Assembly (NCBI GenBank): GCA_917880885.1
Contig: OU862915.1
Location: 37,208,676-37,272,675, forward strand
Source of the DNA: Limnephilus marmoratus
Taxonomy: Eukaryota; Arthropoda; Insecta; Trichoptera; Limnephilidae
Direction of reading: 5' to 3'
Length of the DNA: 64,000 nucleotides
This document shows positions 20,120-31,229 of this stretch, one piece after another. Numbering within the stretch: position 1 is the stretch's first letter; every line of letters begins with the position of its first letter. The notes beneath the pieces are model-generated. The model did not search any database. It had not been told where the DNA came from and saw only the letters and a program-made list of their open reading frames with translations. A program made the position numbers and the translations under genes.

Positions 20120-21165
20120 CTCTCATGCAGTTATAAGGAACAGACACGTCCGTTCAACTGAAATGCTTTCGCGACACTAGTTGCATCGCGTTTTTATGCT
20201 AGGCAATTAGTAGCATACCACCAGTTGAGCCGTAATTCGCGCTAGCACGATTCTAATTTTGTGGCATACAACTAATGCATCGACGATGAAACTGTTTATT
20301 TACACTTAAAACTAGCATTGCAACTACAGTCATGAAACAGCTTGTGCATAATTTCTTTTACAAATTAATAGATCCCATTTCTAGAAGTGTTCTGTTCAGT
20401 GGTACAGAGAATGATGAAATAATTAATTAGTCTAAAATAATAGTAGGCATAAATAATTATACGTAATGCTTTTATTTCGTTAATTTTCACTATTTTCAGT
20501 CAAGAGACAACCTGACATTTTTTCGCAAAGTGGCTATTTATTACATTTTATAAAAAAAAGTCACTACCTGTTCGCAGAAAATATAAATGACTAAGTTGAA
20601 GAAAAATAGACTAGCAAAATTGCCAATTTTTTCCTACGTGCCAATTTTTTTTCGTAATAATTTTAAAACATTTAACCCCACGCAGCAGGGATTAAATGGT
20701 CCCACACCTCCGCAAAGCGCTTAAATCCTACGAAACCGAGAGAGATCATTCGCGCTGGGTTGGTCGGCGTCCAGAGTCCAGATGTTGTTCACTTTGCGGA
20801 TGCTTATCAATTATTTATTCGGTGGGGATCGGGAGTGAAAATACACCCTACATCCTACAGCATCATGGTCTCACGGGCCCGCAGCCCGCAGCCCGGAGCC
20901 ACTGCCCACTGCCCAGAGGTAATCCAATTTTAATAAACGCGTACTCCAATCCGGGAACAGGTGCGCCAATCCGTAGGTACACTGTATTCCAGGTAGCAAG
21001 GACATTTTAATGATTTAATCTGTTTATTTAAAAAATGTATATCAAGTTCTGCTAGTTTGCTTATAAATTTCCTCGATTCGTGACGGCCGTTACAGTCAAT
21101 CTATTCCGTTATAGAACTGATAAGATTTTAAAAAATATTGTTGAAGAAGTTATATATTTTGATTT
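20120..21165. other. Unassigned sequence with a GC-rich patch
   Basis: 20690-21000 is clearly more GC-rich than its surroundings and carries plus-strand GT sites (GAGGTAATC, CCAGGTAGC). The 104-codon frame there has no recognisable motif. It could be an untranslated exon or unique DNA; undecided. Confidence 0.35.
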
Positions 21166-21172
21166 TATTTAC

Positions 21173-21520
21173 AACTAGCAAGTTCCCGCATGCCATTTAA
21201 ATAAAGAAATGGTTTCTCTCTACGTGTCCTTTGCCATCGTGTAAGAAAAAAATTCATAACTCCAGAACTTACTCTTATACATAGAAACCATCCCGGGCAT
21301 GCGCACATTAAAGTTTCATCGCAATCGGATGAATGGTTAGGAACGCATAAGGGACAAACAAAGAAACATTCATTCTTTCTAGAATCAATATCAAATAATA
21401 AATACCAAATAAAGAAGAGAGCAATAGCAAATAATAAATATAGAAAACAGTGTACAACAATAAGTAAGAAAAAAAGTATGTAAAACAACAAAAAACAAGA
21501 GACAATAAAGTTTGGGTCAA
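21173..21520 (-). mobile_element. Helitron-like fragment, reverse
   Basis: On the minus strand it contains CATTCATCCGATTGCGATGA-AACTTT and ends GGGAACTTGCTAGT next to T, matching the CTAG(T) end of Helitrons. The same CCGATTGCGATGAAACTTT block is tandemly repeated at 58655-58960. Non-autonomous; no Rep or helicase coding. Confidence 0.55.
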
Positions 21521-21902
21521 GTGAAGTCAAGTGAAAACAAAGAGATTCGAGAAGTTTAGTGAAATTCTGGGGGATATCGCTAAAAACGTTCAGAATCTTT
21601 TACCACTACGGTGGATGTTATATTACATAATCGACATATTCGCGCAAGCGGTTGGGAGAAGGTTAAGTTGTTTCTTTGGAAAGGAATATGGAAAGTTTCA
21701 GGATTCATTTCTTAGACGGTGATTTGTAATCAATATATATTATAAAAGAAAGTCCGAAAAAACGTGCGGAACGCAAAAACTCAGAAACGAGTGCCGGTAC
21801 GATCAAGAGAGTTATATGGTATGGTAGATCTCTATCCCCCCTAGGGAGTAAGGGTATTCGTTTTTACCTAAAGGGCTTGCTTTTGAAGATATAAGGGCTG
21901 AA

Positions 21903-23840
21903 AGTTCTAAGAAGACTCTAGAATTTTCAAGAAGAGTCTCGAAGATTCCGGAAACTTCTAGAAAATTCGTTAAAATTCTGGAATGTTCTGGAAGATGTGG
22001 AAGAGCATGTCAGTGAGTCTAGAAGGTTCCGGAAAGTTCAAGAAGGTTCGATAAAGCTGTAGAAAGTTCTGAAAGGAGTGTGTCAGTGTGTCTAGAAGGT
22101 CCCGGAAAATTCTAGAAGGTTCCATAAAGCTGTAGGAAGCTCTAGAAGGTTCGATAGGGCTGTATAAAGTTCTGGAAGGAGTGGCGGAGTATGTCGGTGA
22201 AGGTTCTAAAAGGTTTCGGAAACTTCTAGAAGGTTCGATAAAGCTGTAGAAAGTTCTGGAGGAGTGGAGGAGTATTTCAGCGAGTCTAGAAGGTTCCGGA
22301 AAGTTCTCTAAGGTTCGATAAAGCTGTAGAAAATTCTGGAAGGAGTTGCGGAATATATCGGCGAGTCTAGAAGATTCCGGAAAATTCTATAAGGTTCGAT
22401 AAAGCTGTATAAAGTTTTGGAAGGAGTGGCGGAGTATGTCGGTGAAGGTTCTAGAAGGTTCCGGAAAGTTCTCTAGGTTTGATAAAGCTGTAGAAAATTC
22501 TGGAAGGAGTTGCGGAGTATGTCTGTGAGTCTAGAAGGTTCCGGAAACTTCTAGAAGGTTATATAAAGCTATAAAAAGTTCTGGAAGGAGTGGCGGAGTA
22601 TGTCGGTGAAGGTTCTGGAAGGTTCCGGAAACTTCTAGAAGGTTCGATAAAGCTGTTGAAAGTTCTGGAAGGAGTGGAGGAGTATGTCAGCGAGTCTAGA
22701 AGGTTCCGGAAAGTTCTATAAGGTTCGATAAAGCTGTAGAAAGTTCTGAAAGGAGTGAAAGAGTGTGTCGGTGTGTCTAGAAGGTCCCGGAAAATTCTAG
22801 AAGGTTCCATAAAGCTGTAGGAAGCTGTAGAAGGTTCGATAGGGCTGTATAAAGTTCTGGAAGGAGTGACGGAATATGTCGGTGAAGGTTCTAAAAGGTT
22901 TCGGAAACTTCTAGAAGGTTCGATAAAGCTGTAGAAAGTTCTGGAAGGAGTTGCGGAGTATATCGGCGAGTCTAGAAGATTCCAGAAAATTCTATAAGGT
23001 TCGATAAAGCTGTATAAAGGTTTGGAAGGAGTGGCGGAGTATGTCAGTGAGTCTAGAAGGTTGCGGAAAGTTCTATAAGGTTCGGTAAAGCTGTAGAAAG
23101 TTCTGGAAGGAGTGGCGGAGTTCAACCGTGAGTTCAGAAGTTTCCTGAAACTTCTAGAAGGATCAATAAAGTAGTGTAAAGTTCTGAATGGAGTGGCGGA
23201 ATACGCAGGTGAGTCTAGAAGGTTCCGGAAAGTTCTATAAGGTACGATAAAGCTGTACAAATTTCTGAAAGGAGTGGCGGAGTATGTCTATGAGTCTAGA
23301 AGGTTCCGAAAAGTTTAAGAAGGTTCGATAAAGCTGTAGAAAATTCTGGAAGGAGTGGCGGAGTACGTCGGTGAGTCTAGAAGGTTCCGAGAAGGTCTAG
23401 AAGGTTCGATAAAGCTGTAAAAAGTTCTGAAAGAAGTAGCGGATGTATGTCGATGAGTCTAGAAGGTTCCGAAAAGTTCTAGAAGGCTTGATTAAACTCT
23501 AGAAAGAAAGTATGTCGGTGAGTTTAGATGTTTCCGATAAGTTCTATAAGGTTCGATAAAGCTGTAGAATATTCTGGAAGGAGTGGCGGAGTATGTCAGT
23601 GAGTCTAAAAGGTTCCGAAAAGTTCTAGAAGGCTTGATTAAGCTCTAGAAATTTCTGGAAGGAGCGATGGAGTGTGTCGGTGAGTTTAGAAGGTTCTAGA
23701 TAAATCTGGAAAGTTCCCTGTGTGCTCTAGGATGTTATGGAAGGAGAAAGTTCTAGAAGCTTTCAGAAATGAGTGGCGGAGAGTGTCGGTGAGCCTGGAA
23801 GGCTCTGGAAAGTTCTAGAAGTTTGGATAATCTTAATTTT
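21903..23840. repeat. 81-bp minisatellite built of heat-shock-element pentamers
   Basis: About 24 units. Within a unit the segment GAAGGTTCCGGAAAGTTC-TAGAAGGTTC alternates GAA and TTC every five bases, i.e. six contiguous nGAAn/nTTCn modules, and a second segment GAAAGTTCTGGAAGG has three more. This is the consensus binding site of heat shock factor (three or more alternating pentamers). Because 81 is a multiple of three, the minus strand is open for 233 codons (22559-23260) as 27-residue repeats rich in Ser, Pro, Tyr and Phe; I regard that frame as incidental. Confidence 0.88.
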
Positions 23841-24009
23841 CAATGTAGATTATTAAAAAAGTATACGATGTGCATGCCGATAAAACTCAAAGACGAGTCC
23901 CGGTACGATAACGGGAGTTATATTGTGTGGTAGCCCTCCCCATCTATGAAGAAAGTTCCCGTTTTTACCTAAAGGGCGTGCTTTTAAAGATATTAGGGCT
24001 GGAAGTTTC

Positions 24010-24230
24010 GCCCCCTTAAAATTTATAGAACAGCTCAAAACATTCCAGAGTATTCTTGAGCATTCCACCACATTCCAGAACATCCCGGAATATTCTGGAA
24101 TGTTGTGGAATGTTCGGGAATAGGATGGAACGTTCAGAAACATACCGGAACATCCCCGATCATTGTGGAATATTCCAGAACCCTCCTAAATGTTGTGGAA
24201 TGATCTGGAACATTATTCTGGAACATTTGA
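24010..24230. repeat. GAA/TTC-rich block, diverged heat-shock-element-like array
   Basis: Contains runs such as CCCGGAATATTCTGGAATG and GGAATGTTCGGGAATAGG, again alternating GAA and TTC at five-base spacing, with a different consensus (GGAAYATTCY) from the 81-bp array. A weaker third patch is at 24345-24465. Confidence 0.65.
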
Positions 24231-24489
24231 ACTCCTTTTTGTATGGGGCTACCCATATAGGGTATATAAAGCAAGATCCGTCAATTCAATCTCACATCAA
24301 CTCCTAGAGCCAAGCCGGATACCCCAGTCAGAGTATTTGAGAGCATTCTATAAAATTCCAGAACATCCAGGAACATTCTGGAAAATTGTGAAATGTTCGG
24401 GAATAGGGAATCGGGAACATCAATGTGAAACTTTCCAGAACACTCTCGAATGTTGTCCTGAGCGAAGCCGGGTAACCCAGCTAGTTTAA

Positions 24490-25695
24490 AATAAATTTGA
24501 CGTCATTTTTGTCATAACTTTAAATATTATGGAATTTTACAGGCCAATATAGTAATCTGTGAGCTAACCACAAAAATCATAAAGACATTTTTTCAAAACC
24601 ATTTGCTTCATATTTTTGCATTTGGAAGAACGAGCTCAGGAAAGAAAATGATGTGTTGGTAGGTACTCCATAGAAGCGCTTTGTTTGTATCGGCATCGAA
24701 TTGTGAGCTCTGACCCTCTGACGATTGCGAAATTTGCGCAGATTTTTTTTTTCTGGAGTATCTGGGTTAACCACTCAAGTATTTTGGCATTGTGCAAGTT
24801 TTTTGTCTTAAACGAACTGTCAGATTTATAAAAACTTTGTGCTATTTCCGCTTCGCAATTAAAGCTCCATAAATGAAATATTTCTGAGCGTAGCCGAATA
24901 CTATAATAATACGGTGCTGAAATAAACTTTCATTATTATAATTTGTATTATTACAAATAAATATTACATTTGTAAATATTAAAATTTAGAATGCAAACAT
25001 AAAAAAAAAATTAAAATGAATCACATGATGTTTTTATGTGAAAACGGTACTAAAATCACGGATTATGAAAAAAACACTTATCCTATCGTGTAAATGTATA
25101 ATAAACAATGTTGTCACCTTACTTTTTACCATTTCATACAAGAATATTTAATAAAAAAATAACAATGTCTAATGGCGCGTAGGCGATTTGGCGAGTGAAA
25201 ACTGTTTCTACAAAATAAGTATTTTGTATGTATTTCTATGGAAAACTTTTAATAGAGTTGTGAAGCTTAATTTAATATGTATCTTCTATTTTTTGTATCA
25301 GGGTTTGTCACTAGAACAATAACGGAGTTATAACGATTTCTGTCGGAACACATGCGTTAGCTTGAACAAACTTATTGTACTTGACTGCTATTGTTACATT
25401 GTCGTGTAAACACGCGTAGGGGTCGGAATGATTAACCAAAATATGATGAGTAAAAAATGGCATTTCCATATTGAGCTGTAGAGCTTTGAATTATCAATGT
25501 AATAAAAGACGCCGTATTGTTTGATCAATATTTTTCAAACTCGTGCGAAGCCGGGTAGTAACTATCAGTTTATTAAATGTATTAGAATTATGCCCACAGC
25601 ACACTTTATTCGCTTAAGAAAAGGCAGAAAAAAAAATCTGTGGTTATTTTTTATAAACCAATTGCATACAAAGTTAAATGTGAATTGAATGATAT
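24490..25695. other. Unassigned AT-rich sequence
   Basis: No gene. A Helitron-like 3' phrase, GTGCGAAGCCGGGTAGTAAC, occurs at about 25542, so part of this may be another element whose other end I cannot define. Confidence 0.4.
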
Positions 25696-25699
25696 AATG

Positions 25700-26325
25700 G
25701 TATGGTTGTTCTCTTTTCGGAACAGCTCATATAGGTCTCATAGAAATAGATGTGTCTATCTTACTATCAAGGTGAGAAATATGATTTAAACGGTATTAGA
25801 AAAATAAATCATCAACGCAAGTCCAAAAGTTAACCACAAAATAATTCAAACGTAAACCTTTATGAAACCAAAGTTACCGATTGCAATTCATATTAAATTT
25901 GTGAAAATTAATGAATTATGGGAATTTTTCATTAATTATTTTTTCATGAAACGACAAAAATTGAGTCGACGATAACTTTTATAATACGTTTGCCTAATAA
26001 AATACGTGTTTCTATTTTTCGTTATCAGTAATTTTAATTAGAAAAAACGAAAAGTTAGCCATTTTTAATTAACATGTGAAAATGAAAAAAAAATATACGA
26101 TTATTTCGAATTATAAAACTTTAAAGCGTATTTCATCGAAAACCTTGAAGTGAAATATCACAAAACTGCGCTATACATATAAATACAAAGTTATTAAATA
26201 TTAGTTAAATAACAGTTTTTAGTTTTCGGATGCGTTCAGAAATATTCCATTTACTTGATTTTATTACAAAGCGGAAATATTTTAATCTTCCGATAAAATA
26301 GGCCCAAGGCCTGAGGGATACATCA
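25700..26325. repeat. Unclassified dispersed repeat, copy 2
   Basis: Diverged second copy of the repeat at 10010-10555, same orientation, same block order, with insertions making it about 80 bp longer. Ends GGCCCAAGGCCTGAGGGATA. Confidence 0.7.
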
Positions 26326-26329
26326 AGCA

Positions 26330-27025
26330 TTTCAGAAACATTAAAACTTTTTCCAAACAATCCTAAAGCATCGGATGAAAACATCGTTTACCAATGAAAT
26401 AAAATATGTACCTTAAAAATGCAAAAGAATCAGAAATCCGATATGTTGAAGCTTTTCCTCAAACAAATTTACGTTAAAAGGTTGCGGTTTCGGGTTTCAA
26501 ATCGACTCCCCCACAATCAATATTAAAAGCCAACCACCATCCATCGACATAGAACATTAGATGGGTCATTCACCAAGTAAACGAATAATTTTGGCCCACT
26601 CATAATTTTAAAGAAACTAGGGTGCAAACAAAACGAAATACCGTATAATTCGAAGAAAAGTTGGCATGTTTACCAACAACTTTAATCCGGACTGTGGCGG
26701 TAAACGAATGAAAAATCTATGATGTCCTATCACAGAACTTATATGTTCACTGAATCGCACAATAGTTCCGCTTTCCAGAGATAATGTAATTTAACTCTGG
26801 ATGAAGGAAGGAGGCGGAATAAATAAACTTGAAACTAGGCCAAACTTTTGAATTTAATCTCTTGTTGCACCAAACATCATAATAACAATAGAAGGTTAGC
26901 GCAAGTAAACTTTTAATTGTGAATGGTGGTGTATCATGGAGGCAAATCACATTTTACCTATTTTGGAAAGAATAACGGTAGAATTTAGGTAGTTAGTTTT
27001 AGTAGAATTATTTAATTATTACTGT
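26330..27025. other. Gene-free sequence
   Basis: Nothing recognised. Confidence 0.4.
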
Positions 27026-27028
27026 TAA

Positions 27029-27195
27029 GGGAACGTACCCATACTACGTGACACTTTTAGGGGGGGGGGGGTCTTCAAAATGTCACGCTCCATACAAATG
27101 AGCGGCGGGTTGCTTAGGATTTTGGTCACCGGGGGGGGGGGGGGGGGGGGGTTAAAAATTGCAAAAAGTTGGTGACGTAGTATGGGTACGTTCCC
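27029..27195. mobile_element. Harbinger-like MITE with poly-G tracts
   Basis: Perfect inverted ends (GGGAACGTACCCATACTACG and its complement) flanked by TAA at 27026-27028 and 27196-27198. A 3-bp TAA duplication and GGG ends fit PIF/Harbinger. The interior has a 12-G run (27060-27071) and a 21-G run (27131-27151). Relics at 8771 and 15638. Confidence 0.82.
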
Positions 27196-27765
27196 TAACC
27201 AATACTACTGCACACCTTCAAAAAATCAACTAAATGAACGAATTCTTTCCGTATTCAAACTATTTTGTTAACCAATACTACTGCACACCTTAAAAAAATC
27301 AATTAAATGAACGAATTGTTTCCATATTCAAACTATACTGTTAACCAATAATACTGTTAAAAATCTACTAAATGAATGAATGGTTACCGTATTCAAACTA
27401 TACTGTTAACCAATACTACCTACTGCACACCTTAAAAAAAATCAACAAATGAAAGAATTGTTTCCGTATTCAAACTATATTGTTAACCAATACTACTGCA
27501 CACCTTAAAAAAATTTACCGAATGAATGGTTACCGTATTCAAACTATATTGTTAACCAATACTACTGCACACCTTCAAAAAATTAACTGAATGAATGGTT
27601 ACCGTATTCAAACTATATTTTTAACCAATACTACAGCACACCTTAAAAAATCAACCAAATGAACGATTTGTTTCCGTATTCAAACTATATTGTTAACCAA
27701 TACTACTGCACACCTTAAAAAAATCAACCAAATGAACGAATTCTTTCGTTCATTTGGTTGATTTA
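27196..27765. repeat. 73-bp minisatellite ending in a palindrome
   Basis: About eight units of GTTAACCAATACTACTGCAC-ACCTTAAAAAAATCAAC-TAAATGAACGAATTG, then TTCCGTATTCAAACTATATT. The last unit runs into its own inverse at 27719-27762 (ATGAACGAATTCTTTCGTTC core). The MITE at 27029 is inserted in the sequence GTTAACCAATAC of this unit. Confidence 0.88.
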
Positions 27766-27769
27766 TTCG

Positions 27770-28370
27770 CCGAAGGTCGGGCGGCCATCATAGCATATCT
27801 CTTGTATTTCAATACTTTTGAGTGGGCCAGATTCACTCGTTGAATTCTCAAATAAATTTGTCATAAAACTCCTAACACATTGAGTTTTTATTCGCCTTCT
27901 CTCGACAAACACTTAATCCGTGTAAAAATTCAACCTAGGGTCATAACTCATAACTCAATTGATAACAGAATGGAGCCTGAATGATGGACATGTACGACCC
28001 TGCTTGTATGTTGTATCCCAATGGTATCCACAATTCCACCTTCATTACCGCAATCAAAATCGTCATTGTTATATCTTCGGTTTTCTGTCATTCGCCGAAG
28101 CAAAGTTAGCTACTGAGAGACATCTCGTGGAAACTTAGTTTAAACTCGCAGCGGCAAGGCTGGCGGGAAACGAAGGGAAACGGAAGCCGGCGAATCTTCA
28201 CCGGAAGTTTGCGTCTAAACCGGAACCGGGGGCTGGAAGTTGCCGGGCGGCGGGGGCGGGAACTAAACCGGGGCAGTGTCAATAATGGTGTCGAAGCGTT
28301 TCTCATTATGTTTGCAATTTGATAAAGCAAACACGGCTGCTGAATGTACCCACACTATACGGGAGGGTTC
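27770..28370. other. Unassigned sequence with a GC-rich patch
   Basis: 28140-28275 is GC-rich with repeated AACCGG/GGGAAACG phrases on either strand. No splice sites or protein motif that I trust. Confidence 0.35.
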
Positions 28371-28706
28371 CGCTACTTTTTATCCCGCGACAGAATATCC
28401 CGGACAAAATATACTACGGACAAAACATCGGCCAGCAAAATATCTACTAAAACCTAACTTAACCTAACCTAATCAACCTAAACTAACATAACCTAGCCTA
28501 ACCTAACAAAAAAAAAGGTCAAAAATAATACAGACATCCTATAAAGACAATAAATTATTGTTCAAAAATAGTAAATCGGGACAAAAATAATACAGGATGG
28601 CGCAAAACTACCGATATGGTTTGAATGTTTAATAACTTTTTAAATATATTTATATATATATATTTTTTATTTCATAATTTTGTGAAGAAAACTTGGGGAA
28701 TTTGAA

Positions 28707-30090
28707 ATGGAACACTTCACAACAGAACAGCGATCAACAATTGTTGAATTTTATTTTGAAAATCAACGGTCAATTGTTTTGACGCAGCGTGCTGATCGTC
28801 GTTTTTTTAATGTGCATACTGGACCTTCAGCACCAACAATAAACCGCCTGGTTGCAAATTTTCGACAACATGGTACAGTAAGACACCTTCCATGTACTGG
28901 AAGACCACGTACGGTCCACAAAAAATACAACGTTTTGTGGATAGTATGCAGGACAGTCCAGAAACATCAACAAGAAGACGTTCGGCACAACAATTTGAGA
29001 GTGATGAAGCCCATTTCCAATTGAATGGTTTCGTAAACAAGCAAAATTGCAGGATATGGGCTACGGAGAATCCAATAACAGTTCATCAGCAACAATTACA
29101 CCCACTTAAGTGTACTGTTTGGTGCGGTGTATTGTCTGAAAGGATCATTGGTCCATATTTCTTTGAAAATGCACATGGCGCCTCAGTTATGGTAATGGTG
29201 CTGAATATCGAACGATGCTGGATAATTTTTTGAGGCGAGCTGTAGAAAACCATCCACAGTTGTGGTTCCAACAGTGGATGGTTCCAACAGTGGATTAATA
29301 CTCCAAAACAGGGCTATGAGAATAATTCTTCGGCGAAACAGATTTTCAAAAATAATTAAAATGTTAAAGGAACTAAATTGGTTGACCGTGAAACAAATGC
29401 TGACCTTGAACACGATGGTATTTATCCACAAAATATTGAACAACAGGTTACCAAAATACTTCGCAAATAAAATTGTATACAATAAAGACATTCACAGATA
29501 TAACACAAGGACGTGCAAGGAAATTAGGCTACAAAAAAAGGACAAAGCGAATACGCAGAACAGTCTACTGTACAAGGGAATGAAGTTGTATAACACACTA
29601 CCAGAAACTTTAAAGTCCACACCAATTGGAAAGTTCAAGATGTATTGTAGGAGCTACATAAAACTTGAAAAAATATAGTGAATATGAAATATTTTAATCA
29701 ATTAGAAATTTGTAAACTTCAATGTACAAATTACTAAAATAAAAATTATTATTATTATTACAACAAGATGGAGCCACAACCCACACTCAAGGGACACAAT
29801 GGCTATGCTACGGGACCTTTTTGGCGAACGCATTATTTCGCGCAGAAGCGATTTCAATTGGCCCCCACGTTCACCGGATTTAACAGCGCCAGACATTGGG
29901 GTTATTTGAAAGAAAGAATATACGTAAATAAGCCAGCGACCATACCACAGCTAAAACAAAACATTCGCAATGAAATTCATGCCATAACACCGGAAATTTT
30001 ACGAAAAGTTATGCAAAATGTACTGGAAAGAGCACGAATGTGCAAAGCCGAAAATGGCCACCACTTGCGGGATATAATTTTTCACACTTA
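28707..30090 (+). pseudogene. mariner transposase, broken by deletion, frameshifts and a LINE insertion
   Basis: Would cut and paste the element through a DDE/D catalytic centre. Starts MEHFTTEQRSTIVEFYFENQ, the N-terminal helix-turn-helix domain (DUF4817 type) common to insect copies. At 28990-29090, after a deletion and frameshift, comes FESDEAHFQLNGFVNKQN, with the first catalytic Asp. The second Asp block is split by the LINE: LWFQ before and QQDGATTHT after (29755-29785). The last part (29890-30090) reads GYLKERIYVNKPATIPQLKQ and ends LRDIIFHT, with the DLTPxD block frameshifted. Not functional. Confidence 0.85.
29271..29759 (+). pseudogene. LINE 3' fragment inserted in the mariner
   Basis: Encodes the C-terminal tail of a jockey/CR1-type reverse transcriptase ORF: NSGLILQNRAMRIILRRNRF, then LKELNWLTVKQMLTLNTMVF and LYKGMKLYNTLPETLKSTP, ending in a stop at 29676. 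The 3' end is AATAAAAATTATTATTATTA, an (ATT)n tail. CAACA flanks both sides as a short target duplication. 5'-truncated, typical of target-primed insertion. Confidence 0.85.
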
Positions 30091-30307
30091 AGCCAAAAAT
30101 ATTCCCCATTAATATACTGTATAACAAAAAAAAAAAATAATAATAATTAACCATTAAATAAAAAAGTTATTACACATTCAAACCATATCGGTAGTTTTGC
30201 GCCACCCTGTACAAACATCCTGTAAAGACAATAAATTAATGTTCAAAAATAGTAAAATGAGGCAAAAATATCTTGTAAAGTTAGGTTAGATTAGGTTTTA
30301 GTAGATA

Positions 30308-30605
30308 CTAGCAGACACGGCCACACGTTGCTGTGGCTACCGAATCACAACGCCACACCGTTACCCAACCTTTATAACCAACGCCATCTGTTAAATTAAA
30401 TCCACACCGCCCGCATGCCAGCCCGCTCCCTTTATTTATATATTTCAACCAATTTACACAAAACCTTGTCAAATTATATACCTTAAAACCTTCCTCGTGA
30501 ATCACTCTATCTATTGGCGAAAACCTCATGAAAATGGGTAGTTTAAGTTTAAAAGATCAAAGAGCACAGACAACGGAAGCGATTTCATTTTATACTATGT
30601 AAAGA
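30308..30605 (-). mobile_element. Short non-autonomous Helitron
   Basis: On the minus strand it begins TCTTTACATAGTATAAAATG after A and ends GTGTCTGCTAG before T. TC start, CTAG end and A|T insertion fit Helitrons, and the host sequence (TTAGTAGATA..TTTTA) is restored when the 298 bp are removed, as the second host copy at 36550 shows. Non-coding. The sequence type is widespread in insects. Confidence 0.72.
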
Positions 30606-30845
30606 TTTTATTGGAGGATGTTTTCTCCGTGGGATATTTGGTCGGGGATATTTTGTCGGGATATTTTGTCGCGGGATGAAAACGCTTATTACCCATTATT
30701 AGGGAGTATTATATTAATTACGCGATATTAGACTACGCTGATTCACGCTGATGTTGCAAAAGCTATTTCTCACACAAAGGTGTTAACTTTTTTTTCATAA
30801 GTACGCCTATTAAATGAAATTTACACAAAGCAATTCAATTTGAGA

Positions 30846-31010
30846 GGCGGGTATGAAATCATTTATTGGATAACCAACAACCCTACCATAGGTCACCCCA
30901 AGTGGTTCTCTAGTTTGGTGACTGGAGGAATGCCCGGGTTCATGGGGTGAGAGACAATGTCTTGGTGGCGGATACTTTTGCCCACAGACTTCGTGGAAGG
31001 CCGCATCAAC
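30846..31010 (+). repeat. SINE-A 5' fragment
   Basis: ATTTATTGGATAACCAACA to TGGCGGATACTTTTGCCCAC; truncated at its 3' side. Confidence 0.8.
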
Positions 31011-31229
31011 AATATCCTATATAAAATTAAAACTAAACTTAACATATATCCTATATAAAATTTCAGTTTAAAATGTGTTTTTTTTTTGGTTGATTTTTTA
31101 ATTTTATTTGTGTATTTTTTGAAGAAGATTTGTTTTGTTTTGATTTGTTTTTATTCAGTATTTGTTACTGTTTTTTGTGAAGAAAAAACGGTGTAATTTG
31201 ATTGATCTCATACTATATAATAATATAAT

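Larger units (their letters stand above)
21730..24484 (+). mobile_element. Helitron-like element carrying minisatellites
   Basis: Begins near TCAATATATATTATAAAAG and ends GCGAAGCCGGGTAACCCAGC-TAGT, the form of many insect non-autonomous Helitrons (5' TC, 3' CTAG, insertion between A and T). A leader block (GCCGGTACGATC, TTTTTACCTAAAGGGC) occurs at 21795-21895 and again at 23895-23985, so two related elements may be fused. No coding for the Rep/helicase protein. The interior is the 81-bp array and the GGAATGTT-rich block described separately. Confidence 0.6.
28593..30209 (+). mobile_element. mariner-family transposon with TA duplication, interrupted
   Basis: Terminal repeats of about 45 bp (left CAGGATGGCGCAAAACTACC, right GGTAGTTTTGCGCCACCCTG) flanked by TA at 28591-28592 and 30210-30211. 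The plus strand carries a broken transposase (28707-30090). A LINE fragment is inserted at about 29271-29759. Confidence 0.9.
28377..30681. mobile_element. Long-TIR element (copy 1), host of three nested insertions
   Basis: Left arm TTTTTATCCCGCGACAGAAT..CGGACAAAACATC..CTACTAAAACCTAAC; right arm GTTAGGTT..TTTTAGTAGATA..GATGTTTTCTCCGTGGGAT..GTCGCGGGATGAAAA, a terminal inversion of about 100 bp. It includes AACCTAACCT telomere-like runs and internal units AATACAGACATCCTATAAAG-ACAATAAATTATTG. A mariner (28593-30209) and a Helitron-like element (30308-30605) interrupt it. Compare the second copy at 35968-36630. No coding of its own; class unknown. Confidence 0.75.

Noticed and set aside
20696..21010. 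104-codon plus-strand frame in a GC-rich patch
   Set aside because: No motif and no consistent acceptor/donor pair with open phase; left as unassigned sequence.
22559..23260. Repeat protein gene encoded by the 81-bp satellite
   Set aside because: Open only because the unit length is a multiple of three; no unique flanking coding sequence.
28445..28506. Telomere (AACCT/TTAGG repeats)
   Set aside because: Only short, irregular AACCTAACCT runs inside the arm of a repeated element, present again at 36030; not a telomere tract.
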